From an uncultured Lachnospiraceae bacterium (lineage in GTDB: Bacteria > Bacillota > Clostridia > Lachnospirales > Lachnospiraceae), in NCBI GenBank assembly GCA_902765725.1, contig CACXAT010000028.1:1-41160 (forward strand): a DNA stretch of 41,160 bases, in the 5' to 3' direction. Position numbers and translations under genes: made by a program. The notes under the pieces were generated by a model. That model had not been told where the DNA came from and made no database searches. It saw nothing but the letters and a program-made list of their open reading frames with translations. Position 1 is the stretch's first letter, and each line of letters starts with the position of its first letter. This document shows, piece after piece, positions 17,206 through 28,195 of the stretch.

Positions 17206-18246
17206 ATGAAGATAGTAGTTCTTTGCGGCGGCATCAGCACCGAGAGAGAGATTTCCATAGTTTCCGGAACACAGGTATGTCTGGCGCTCCGCAAGAAGGG
17301 CCACAGGGCGATCCTGCTGGACGTGTTCTGCGGTGACGAGCGCATCAAGAACGCGGGGCCGGATTCATTTCCGGAGGAATATGACGTGGAAGCGGCGGCA
17401 GCCTACGCAAGGTCTTTTGACGATAAGCTGGAAGAGATCAGGAAGACGAGAGACTGGTTTTTCGGCCCGAATGTGCTGAAGCTGTGCAATGCGTCCGATA
17501 CAGTGTTCATGGCCCTGCACGGATCGAACGGCGAGGACGGCAAGCTCCAGGCGACCTTTGAGCTGCTGGGCATCCCCTACACCGGCAGCAGCTACCTGGG
17601 AAGCGCCCTTGCCATGGACAAGAATCTGTCCAAGCAGCTGTTCAGGGAAAATGATGTCCCGACCCCGAAGGGGATCGTTGTGTACAGGGGAGAAGAGGTG
17701 AAGAGCCCGGAAGAGAACGGTGTCGGACTTCCGTGCGTCGTGAAGCCTGCCTGCGGCGGCTCCAGCGTCGGTGTCAGCATCCCGCGGACGGAACAGGAGT
17801 ATTACAAGGCGGTGGAGGACGGCTTCTCCTATGAGAGCGTTCTGATCGTGGAGCAGTATATCAATGGCAGGGAGTTCTCCTGCGGCGTTGTGGACGGGGA
17901 GGCCTATCCGGTGATCGAGATCGCCCCGCTGCAGGGCTTCTATGATTACACCAACAAATACAAGGCAGGTTCTACGGTGGAGACCTGCCCGGCAGACATC
18001 CCGGAGGATGTCACGAAGAAGATCCAGGAGACCTGCGTCAAAGCATATCACGCGCTGCGTCTGACCAGCTATGGCCGGATCGACCTGATGATGGATCAGG
18101 ACCAGAATATCTACTGCCTGGAGGCCAACACCCTTCCGGGCATGACGCCTACGAGCCTGCTTCCCCAGGAAGCGGCGGCGAAGGGGATCGATTTCCCGTC
18201 GCTGTGCGAGAAGCTGATCGAGGTTTCGGTGAGAGACAAGGACTGA
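17206..18246 (+). CDS. ddl: D-alanine--D-alanine ligase
   Basis: Joins two D-alanines with ATP for the peptidoglycan stem. ATP-grasp fold: N-terminal VVLCGGISTEREIS, HGSNGEDGKLQATFELLGIPYTGS (~residue 104), VVKPACGGSSVGVS, and EANTLPGMTPTSLLPQEAAAKG near the C-terminus, with the metal-binding Glu and Asn. Length 346 residues is normal. I use ATG 17206 with GAGGGG nine bases upstream. The residue pattern is of the D-Ala-D-Ala type in general; ligases making D-Ala-D-Lac cannot be excluded completely, but no vancomycin resistance genes are near. Followed 40 bases later by murF, which uses its product. Confidence 0.95.
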   Translation: MKIVVLCGGISTEREISIVSGTQVCLALRKKGHRAILLDVFCGDERIKNAGPDSFPEEYDVEAAAAYARSFDDKLEEIRKTRDWFFGPNVLKLCNASDTVFMALHGSNGEDGKLQATFELLGIPYTGSSYLGSALAMDKNLSKQLFRENDVPTPKGIVVYRGEEVKSPEENGVGLPCVVKPACGGSSVGVSIPRTEQEYYKAVEDGFSYESVLIVEQYINGREFSCGVVDGEAYPVIEIAPLQGFYDYTNKYKAGSTVETCPADIPEDVTKKIQETCVKAYHALRLTSYGRIDLMMDQDQNIYCLEANTLPGMTPTSLLPQEAAAKGIDFPSLCEKLIEVSVRDKD

Positions 18247-18286
18247 TCATTTCGCGCCGCAGACCGGGACTACAGAGAGGAAATGT

Positions 18287-19837
18287 ATGAGAGGATTGAC
18301 ATTACAGAAGATCGCGGAAGTGACTGAAGGAACCCTGCACCTGTCCATGCTGTCCCCGGGCGGGATCTTCGGAACGGTGGATGAGGATTCTCTGAGAAGA
18401 GCCCAGCATGCTACGAAGGACGCCTATGAGCGCTGCAGCATGATGGAGGTGGGCTCCATCACCACCGACAGCCGGAAGGCGGGGGAAGGTTCTCTGTTTG
18501 GCGCCATCGTCGGTGCCAGGGTGGACGGGCATGATTTCATCCCTTCCGTCTATGAGCAAGGCGCGCTGTGCGTCCTGTCCGAGAGGGTTCTGGGCAAACA
18601 GGATCTCTTCAGGGACACTGCCGGAGGCAACGGAACGCTGGTGCGTCCGTGGATCGAGGTCAATGATACCCAGAGCGCGCTGCAGCAGATCGCCCGAGAG
18701 TATCTGAAGGTCATGAAGATCCCGGTGGTCGGCATCACAGGCTCTGTGGGCAAAACCTCTACTAAGGAGATGATCGCCGCGGTCCTGTCCGTCAAGTTCA
18801 ACACGCTGAAGACAGAGGGGAACTTTAACAATGACCTCGGCCTTCCGCTGACGGTCTTCCGGCTGCGGGACGAGCATGAGATCGCAGTCCTGGAGATGGG
18901 CGTGAGTCATTTCGGCGACATGACCCGGCTTGCCAGGATCGCGAATCCGGACATTATGGTCATTACCAATATCGGGACCTGCCATCTGGAATTCCTTAAG
19001 AACAGGGACGGTGTGTTCCGCGCGAAGACGGAGGTCTTCTCCTATGTGAAACAGAATGGCCGTGTAATCCTGAACGGCAATGACGACAAGCTCAGGGCCG
19101 TGGACGATGTACACGGCATCCGCCCCATATTCTACGGGGTGGACAGTGATCAGGAAGGTGCGCAGGATCTGGGCGCCGGCGTGAAGATGGAATATCCGGG
19201 AGATCTTGCCTCAGAACAGTGCGTCCGCGTATCGGACATACAGCTTCAGGGCTTTGACGGTTCTGTGTGCACCCTTCACACTCCGGCAGGGGATCTGACG
19301 GTCCACGTACCGATCCCCGGGATCCACAATGCATCCAACGCGGCAGCTGCTGCGGCAGTGGGACTTGCCTGCGGCATGACTCTGGATGAGATCCGCCGCG
19401 GCATAGAGGGCGCGCAGACCATCTCGGGACGTTTCAGGATCATCAAGACAGACCGGATGACCGTGATCGATGACTGCTACAATGCCAACCCGGTCTCCAT
19501 GAAGTCCTCCGTCGCAGTGCTCGAACAGGGCAGCGGCCGCAGGGTCGCCATACTGGGAGACATGGGCGAGCTTGGAGAGGACGAGGTACAGCTTCATGAG
19601 AGCGTCGGCGCATACTCGGCCGGCCGGGTAGACCACCTGGTGGCGGTAGGCGCTCTGGCGAAGAATCTGTATGAGGCAGCCCGCAGGGAGAACCCGGCGC
19701 TGTCAGCCTCCTGGTATGCCACCGTTGACGAATTCCTTGCCCATAAGGATGAGGAACTGAAGGATGGAGACAGCGTACTGGTCAAGGCAAGTCATTTCAT
19801 GCAGTTCACCCGGATCGTGGAGGAACTATGTTTATAA
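18287..19837 (+). CDS. murF: UDP-MurNAc-tripeptide--D-alanyl-D-alanine ligase
   Basis: Adds D-Ala-D-Ala to the UDP-MurNAc tripeptide in the cytoplasm, the last step of the soluble peptidoglycan precursor. ATP-binding loop GITGSVGKTSTKEM (~residue 148), EGNFNNDLGLPLT, ITNIGTCHLEF, then NASNAAAAAAVGLA and VIDDCYNANPVSMKSS in the C-terminal domain. Length of 516 residues exceeds the usual ~450, mainly from about 35 extra residues in the N-terminal UDP-binding domain between GTLHLS and the conserved TDSRK. The start has AGAGGAAA upstream. The 3' end overlaps pth by 10 bases, so ddl-murF-pth-mfd form one unit. Confidence 0.95.
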   Translation: MRGLTLQKIAEVTEGTLHLSMLSPGGIFGTVDEDSLRRAQHATKDAYERCSMMEVGSITTDSRKAGEGSLFGAIVGARVDGHDFIPSVYEQGALCVLSERVLGKQDLFRDTAGGNGTLVRPWIEVNDTQSALQQIAREYLKVMKIPVVGITGSVGKTSTKEMIAAVLSVKFNTLKTEGNFNNDLGLPLTVFRLRDEHEIAVLEMGVSHFGDMTRLARIANPDIMVITNIGTCHLEFLKNRDGVFRAKTEVFSYVKQNGRVILNGNDDKLRAVDDVHGIRPIFYGVDSDQEGAQDLGAGVKMEYPGDLASEQCVRVSDIQLQGFDGSVCTLHTPAGDLTVHVPIPGIHNASNAAAAAAVGLACGMTLDEIRRGIEGAQTISGRFRIIKTDRMTVIDDCYNANPVSMKSSVAVLEQGSGRRVAILGDMGELGEDEVQLHESVGAYSAGRVDHLVAVGALAKNLYEAARRENPALSASWYATVDEFLAHKDEELKDGDSVLVKASHFMQFTRIVEELCL

Positions 19838-20411
19838 TCGCAGGGCTGGGAAATCCCGGCCGTAAATATGAGAAGACCCGCCATAACTGCGGCTTTGAGG
19901 CGCTGGATGTCCTGGCGGACCGCTACAGGATCGACGTGACCCAGGACAAGTTCCACGCGAAGATCGGCACGGGAGTGATCGAAGGACAGAAGGTCCTTCT
20001 TATGAAACCGCAGACCTACATGAACCTGAGCGGGGAAGCGGTGCAGGCGGCCTGCGCCTATTATAAGGTAGATCCGACGGCGGAGCTGATCGTCCTGTAC
20101 GATGACATCAGCCTGGATCCGGGACAGATCCGGGTCCGTGCCCGGGGATCGGCGGGCGGCCACAACGGCATGAAGAGCATCATACAGATGCTGGGGACGG
20201 AACAGTTTCTGAGGATCCGGATCGGGACCGGCCGCCAGCCCTCTGACTATGCGCAGACGGACTGGGTGCTGGGTCATTTCCCGTCAGACCAGATCTCAGA
20301 TATGGCAGACGCCTTCGACCGCGCCGCAAAGGCGGCGGCCAGCCTGCTCACGGAGGATCCGGAGAAGGTCATGAGCGTCTATAACAGGAAACAGGAGCAT
20401 CAGGAGCAGGA

Positions 20412-20415
<4 letters not shown>
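19828..20415 (+). CDS. pth: Peptidyl-tRNA hydrolase
   Basis: Releases tRNA from stalled peptidyl-tRNA. The N-terminus has GLGNPGRKYEKTRHN with the catalytic His (residue 19) and Asn (residue 9), then MKPQTYMNLSGEAV, VLYDDISLDPGQIRVRARGSAGGHNGMKSI, and RIRIGTGRQP. Length of 195 residues is usual. It starts within the last codons of murF and its stop codon overlaps the mfd start (ATGA), so translation of murF, pth and mfd is probably coupled. The pth-mfd pair is conserved in Firmicutes. Confidence 0.96.
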
Positions 20416-23984
<3,569 letters not shown>

Positions 23985-23995
23985 CGGGTTACGAT

Positions 23996-24245
23996 TTCAC
24001 AGGTAAGCCTGTATTATCTGCATAGAGTTCTGCGGGCACAGATGAAAACCATAGGAAGCCGACTGAGCTTTGCAAGTTGCTGCAGCCGCGGGTGCTGAAC
24101 GTCCAGTGGACGTTGGAACGAAGTGGAGGCGACCACGCATCTATAGGAGCCGGGAGCGGCTGCAATGCAACCGCAGCAAAGTGAAGGCAGGCAACGTGTT
24201 TTCATTGTGCCCGCAAACTCGAAGCGATACAGGCTTACCTGTGAA
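23996..24245. repeat. 250-bp long palindromic element (MITE-like or structured RNA)
   Basis: A perfect 19-bp inverted repeat (23996-24014 and 24227-24245) bounds a region whose inner arms continue to pair imperfectly: GCGGGCACA-GATGAAAAC near 24032-24048 faces GTTTTCAT-TGTGCCCGC near 24198-24214, and GCTTTGC...TGCAGCCGC faces GCGGCTGCA...GCAAAG. The centre has small hairpins (AACGTCCAGTGGACGTT). Arms are about 100 bases each. It has no coding potential I can support. It could be a non-autonomous mobile element or a processed RNA hairpin. It fills most of the mfd-prsA gap; the rest (24246-24409) carries the prsA promoter and leader. Confidence 0.7.
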
Positions 24246-24282
24246 CAGAACCCGCATCAGTGCATGACATGCACAGAAACGG

Positions 24283-24311
24283 TTGCAGTTGCAGGATAAA
24301 ACGATTATAAT
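24283..24311 (+). promoter_or_regulatory. Promoter of the PrsA-like gene
   Basis: TTGCAG (24283-24288) and a perfect TATAAT (24306-24311) with a spacing of 17 bases. It lies just outside the palindromic element, so prsA is not dependent on mfd transcription. Confidence 0.65.
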
Positions 24312-24409
24312 TATCGGGTGTCTCTGGGTTTGTTTCTGCCTGGGAATATCAGGGGCCGGGCAGGGCTTCAGGGCACAGATTGTTAAGTGTGAGAAGGAGA
24401 ATAGTGGCA

Positions 24410-25798
24410 ATGAGTAAATTATGGAAGAAGGGTGCGGCTCTTGTGCTTGCAGCTGCTATGTGCGCCAGCGCGCTTGGCGGATGCGCGAAGAAGACAGAGG
24501 CAAAGCCGGTCTATACGTTTAACGGCGAGAAGGTCGATGTGAATCTGACCAATTTCCTGCTCCGCTATGAGCAGGCAGCGATCGACACCTCCTACGGCGC
24601 GATGTTCAGCTCCTATTACGGACAGAGCATGTGGACGCTGGATATGTCCGGTACCGGCGAGATCTACGAGACGACCTACAAGACCCAGTTCGGCGAGAGC
24701 TTAGAGAAGCTGCTCCTTGCCGAAGCCCATGCGGGTGACTACGGCGTTGAGGTCACAGAGGACGAGAAGGCAGCGATCACAGCCGCAGCCACGAAGTTCA
24801 TGAGTGACAACGACAAAGAGACACTTGATTCCATGAATGCGACCCAGGAAGTGGTCGAGCGTGCCCTGACCCTGCATACGATCCAGGCGAAGGTCGAGAA
24901 GGAAGTTGCCAAGGACGTTGATACGAACGTCTCCGATGAGGAAGCGGCTCAGACGACGGTCTCCTATATCCAGTACACTCCGGTCACAGAGGCTGAGACC
25001 GAAGCGGCTGCTGAGACAGAGGCAGAGGGTGCCATGACCGAGGCGGAAGCTGCCATGACCGAGGGCGAGACCAGTCCTGAGACAGAGGCAGAGACGGCTC
25101 TGGCAGAGACCGAAGAGGCAGACAAGACCAAGTCGGCCGATGAGACGGAAGCGGCTGCACCGGCTGAGACGGAAGCGCAGGCAGTCACCGAGGCAGAGAG
25201 CGAGACGGAGGATCCGGCGCTCACTGCTGCGAAGGAGAAGTACAGGGCGATGGCAGAGGAGACTCTTGCCAGCATCCAGTCCGGAGAGGTCGATTTTGAG
25301 ACGGCGTCTGCTGATGCCGATGCGCTTGAAGACAGCAGCATCAGGACCGGAAGCTATACCTATGGCAGCGAGGATACCTATCCTTCCCAGGAGATCATGG
25401 ATGCGGCATCCGGACTTGCGGACGGAGAAGTGTTCGACCAGGTCGTAGAATCCAATGACATGTACTATATCCTGCATATGGATGCAGTCTTTGACGAGGA
25501 AGCCACCGAGTCCAGGAAGGAAGAGATCGTCGATGAGCGTAAACAGGAGCTGATCGATACCGCCTATGACGGCTGGATCAATGAGGCAACCTGGGAGGTC
25601 GACGCAGCCGCGCTTGCACTCATTTCCATGACAGACCGGACCTATACCGCTCCGGAGACGGTGGATACAGAGGCTGCGGAAGGCAGTACTGCAGAGACAG
25701 AATCTGATACGGCAGCTGTGGCAGACACAGAGGCAGAGGAGGCTGCGGCGGCAGCTGAGACAGAGGCGGATACAACAGCCGGAACCGAGGCTGAGTAA
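24410..25798 (+). CDS. prsA: PrsA-like foldase lipoprotein (parvulin type) with low-complexity insert
   Basis: A predicted exported lipoprotein (KLWKKGAALVLAAAMCASALGGC, lipid-linked Cys 25) with a SurA/PrsA N-terminal helical region and a divergent parvulin peptidyl-prolyl isomerase domain. After the first strand of that domain (TTVSYIQYTPV) comes about 80 residues rich in Glu, Ala and Thr with repeated ETEAE-type units, then the domain resumes (AMAEETLASIQSGEVDFETAS, GSYTYGSEDTYPSQEIMDAASGLADGEVFDQVVES, YYILHMDAVFDEEATESRKEEI). The C-terminus again ends in an acidic ETEAE-rich tail. PrsA helps secreted proteins fold between membrane and wall. ATG 24410 has GAAGGAG nine bases upstream; the longer frame from 24380 would disrupt the signal peptide. 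Isomerase activity is uncertain because of divergence. Confidence 0.85.
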   Translation: MSKLWKKGAALVLAAAMCASALGGCAKKTEAKPVYTFNGEKVDVNLTNFLLRYEQAAIDTSYGAMFSSYYGQSMWTLDMSGTGEIYETTYKTQFGESLEKLLLAEAHAGDYGVEVTEDEKAAITAAATKFMSDNDKETLDSMNATQEVVERALTLHTIQAKVEKEVAKDVDTNVSDEEAAQTTVSYIQYTPVTEAETEAAAETEAEGAMTEAEAAMTEGETSPETEAETALAETEEADKTKSADETEAAAPAETEAQAVTEAESETEDPALTAAKEKYRAMAEETLASIQSGEVDFETASADADALEDSSIRTGSYTYGSEDTYPSQEIMDAASGLADGEVFDQVVESNDMYYILHMDAVFDEEATESRKEEIVDERKQELIDTAYDGWINEATWEVDAAALALISMTDRTYTAPETVDTEAAEGSTAETESDTAAVADTEAEEAAAAAETEADTTAGTEAE

Positions 25799-25840
25799 GA
25801 TACTGTTGCAACCGAATGTCAATGAGCGGAGGGCCTGACT

Positions 25841-26422
25841 ATGAAGCTGCTGGAAGAACGTATCAGGAAAGATGGAGTTGTCAAGGAAGGAAATATCCTG
25901 AAAGTAGACAGCTTCCTCAATCACCAGATGGATGTAGCACTTTTCAATGCCATGGGCGAAGAATGGAAGCGTCTGTTCGCTGACCGCCCGATCAACAAGA
26001 TTCTGACGATTGAGGCATCCGGGATCGCTATTGCCGCGATCGTGGCCCAGCACTTCAATGTGCCGGTCGTATTTGCCAAGAAGGCTCAGAGCGTCAATCT
26101 TGACGGTGAGATGTATACGACAAAGATCGAGTCATTCACCCACAAGAGAACCTACGATGTGATCGTATCCAAGAAGTTCCTGAGCAGTGAGGACCACATC
26201 CTCGTCATCGATGATTTCCTGGCAAATGGCTGCGCCGTGGACGGCCTGATCGACCTGATCCAGTCTGCGGGAGCAACTGTGGAAGGCGTGGGCATCGCCA
26301 TCGAGAAGGGCTTCCAGACCGGCGGCAAGGTGCTGCGGGACAAGGGAATCCGCGTTGAGTCTCTGGCGATCATCGAGAGCATGGATGCTTCCACCGGAGA
26401 GATCGTATTCAGAGAACAGTAA
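25841..26422 (+). CDS. xpt: Xanthine phosphoribosyltransferase
   Basis: Converts xanthine to XMP with PRPP for purine salvage. Begins [31 protein letters not shown], the typical Xpt start; the PRPP loop is [17 protein letters not shown] (~residue 125), and [24 protein letters not shown] is also characteristic. Length of 193 residues is standard. The 42-base gap after prsA leaves no room for a purine riboswitch, which often controls xpt, so it probably depends on prsA transcription. It ends at a strong terminator. Confidence 0.95.
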   Translation: MKLLEERIRKDGVVKEGNILKVDSFLNHQMDVALFNAMGEEWKRLFADRPINKILTIEASGIAIAAIVAQHFNVPVVFAKKAQSVNLDGEMYTTKIESFTHKRTYDVIVSKKFLSSEDHILVIDDFLANGCAVDGLIDLIQSAGATVEGVGIAIEKGFQTGGKVLRDKGIRVESLAIIESMDASTGEIVFREQ

Positions 26423-26450
26423 GACAGTCTGCTGAGACATGAAGCAAAGA

Positions 26451-26484
26451 GGGCTGACACCTGAGAAGGTGTCAGCCCTTTTAC
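26451..26484. terminator. Terminator between convergent xpt and mscL
   Basis: GGGCTGACACCT and AGGTGTCAGCCC form a perfect 12-bp stem with a GAGA loop, followed by TTTT; A-rich sequence on the 5' side may let it work on both strands. Confidence 0.85.
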
Positions 26485-26524
26485 ATGACTGATTCAGTCT
26501 GGCGGGACCCGTGGCAGGGAACCG

Positions 26525-26962
26525 TTATTTCAATTCACTGGTACAGAATCCGCATCTTGTAGCTTCGATCGGGATCTCGTTCTTGCAGAACGGGCAGACC
26601 TTGGTGGTCGGAGCCGCAGCCGGAGCCGGTCTGCGCATCTTGTTCATGCCCTTGACGACCAGGAACAGGACAAATGCGACGATCAGGAACTGCAGGATGT
26701 TCTGGATGAAGGTGCCGTATGCGAGTACGGAGCCGCCTGCTTCCTGCGCTGCCGCAAGAGTGGGGTACTTGGTGCCGTCCAGAGAAATGAACAGGTTGGA
26801 GAAATCAACCTTGCCGGTCGCCAGTGAGATGACAGGCATGATGACATCATTTACGAGCGAAGAAACGATGGTATTGAAAGCTCCGCCGACGATAACACCG
26901 ACTGCCATATCCATGACGTTTCCGCGCATGATGAACTCTTTAAATTCTTTTACCATTCCCAT
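26525..26962 (-). CDS. mscL: Large-conductance mechanosensitive channel with C-terminal zinc ribbon
   Basis: Opens under membrane tension to release solutes during osmotic downshock. [25 protein letters not shown] is the classic N-terminal helix and first membrane helix, [21 protein letters not shown] follows, and the second membrane helix is [22 protein letters not shown]. The C-terminus has an extra [18 protein letters not shown] zinc-ribbon of two CxxC pairs after an alanine-proline linker, which the classic E. coli protein lacks but which occurs in some Firmicutes. I chose ATG 26962, after AAGGAGGGAGG, over the longer frame from 26992. Product 145 residues. Confidence 0.93.
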   Translation of the reverse strand: MGMVKEFKEFIMRGNVMDMAVGVIVGGAFNTIVSSLVNDVIMPVISLATGKVDFSNLFISLDGTKYPTLAAAQEAGGSVLAYGTFIQNILQFLIVAFVLFLVVKGMNKMRRPAPAAAPTTKVCPFCKNEIPIEATRCGFCTSELK

Positions 26963-27117
26963 AGTAAAGAAACCTCCCTCCTTAAAGAGCAACTGCGTTT
27001 GAAATGAATATCACTGACAGTATAACATGGAACAGTACGCTTTTCCATGTTAAAATGGTGATACGCTGAAAAATGGCGCTATTATTCTGATAATTAAAGG
27101 AATTGAGTATACAGAGT

Positions 27118-28182
27118 ATGAGATTTATGCATATTGCGGACGTGCATCTGGGATGCACGCCGGACGGCAGGACCGAATGGGCTGCGGAGCGCAGAAGAGA
27201 ATTGTGGGAGACCTTCCGGGATACGATCGCCGACGCGGCGAGGCTGAAGATGGACCTGGTGCTGATCGCGGGCGATCTGTTTCACCATACCCCGGACGAG
27301 GCGCAGCTTCGGGAGGTGAATTATCTCCTGGGGGCATATCCGGAGATCTGCTTCGCGATCATCGCGGGCAATCATGACTGCTGCAGCCCGGGCAGCGCCT
27401 GGGAGAGCTTTGAATTCGCCCCGAACATCGCATTTCTGGGACGGGAAGGGGTGGAGTGCATCCGCTTTGCGTCCATCGGCTGCGAGGTGTACGGCTTCTC
27501 CTATGACCGTCCGCAGATCACGAAGCCAAGATACGATCATCTGCATCCGGAGCCAAATGAGTTCTTCCACATTCTTCTGGCCCACGGAGGCGACAGCGAG
27601 CATATCCCGTTCAGCGCCGCGGCGCTGGATCAGTCCGGGTTTGACTATATCGCCCTGGGACACATCCATAAGAGCACGGTCATCCTTCCGCAGAAGGCGG
27701 TCTATCCGGGGGCGCTCTCGCCCATCGACGCGGCGGATGAGGGCCCCCACGGATATCTGCTTTGCGAGACCCACGGCAGGCAGGTCAGCGTGCGGTTCGT
27801 CCGCAAGGCGCCCAGGGAATACGTGACCATGACGGTTACCGCAAATGAAGAGGACACCGTGTTCTCGATGAGAGACAGGGTGGAAAATGCCATCCTCAGC
27901 CGGGGCGCGGAGAATATCTACCGGGTCTATATCACCGGATACAGGGATCCCGCGGTGCAGTTTGATCCGGAGCTGATCCGCCAGACAGGAAGAGTGCTGG
28001 AGGTACAGGACAACTCTGTGCCGGCGCTGCATCTGGACGAGCTGAAGGAGCGCTGCCGGGGACAGCTGATCGGAATGTACATAGAGAGCTTTGAGGGACA
28101 TGAGAGGTCGGCTGTGGAGGAGAAGGCACTGCAGTATGGGGTAGAGGCACTGCTGACAGGAAGGGAATCCTATACAGGGTAA
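27118..28182 (+). CDS. SbcD/YhaO-like DNA-repair metallophosphoesterase
   Basis: Predicted nuclease of the Mre11/SbcD family. Metal-binding motifs in order: HIADVHLG, GDLFHH, GNHDCC, LLAHGGD and GHIHK, all in the first ~190 residues. A C-terminal capping domain follows. The product of about 354 residues and the next gene, a YhaN-like ATPase only 13 bases downstream, match the YhaO-YhaN pair of Bacillus, relatives of SbcD-SbcC which process DNA ends and hairpins. The start is uncertain: ATG 27118 gives the typical MRFMHIADVHLG, but the AAAGGA lies 17 bases upstream and only 2 bases from an in-frame TTG (27103). Confidence 0.88.
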   Translation: MRFMHIADVHLGCTPDGRTEWAAERRRELWETFRDTIADAARLKMDLVLIAGDLFHHTPDEAQLREVNYLLGAYPEICFAIIAGNHDCCSPGSAWESFEFAPNIAFLGREGVECIRFASIGCEVYGFSYDRPQITKPRYDHLHPEPNEFFHILLAHGGDSEHIPFSAAALDQSGFDYIALGHIHKSTVILPQKAVYPGALSPIDAADEGPHGYLLCETHGRQVSVRFVRKAPREYVTMTVTANEEDTVFSMRDRVENAILSRGAENIYRVYITGYRDPAVQFDPELIRQTGRVLEVQDNSVPALHLDELKERCRGQLIGMYIESFEGHERSAVEEKALQYGVEALLTGRESYTG

Positions 28183-28195
28183 ACATCAGGACATT

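Noticed and set aside
24950..25220. Tandem repeats in the prsA region as a possible CRISPR or other array
   Set aside because: The repeats are in frame and encode the acidic insert; there are no regular spacers.
25799..25840. Purine riboswitch upstream of xpt
   Set aside because: The gap to prsA is 42 bases, too short for the aptamer, and no conserved core is present.
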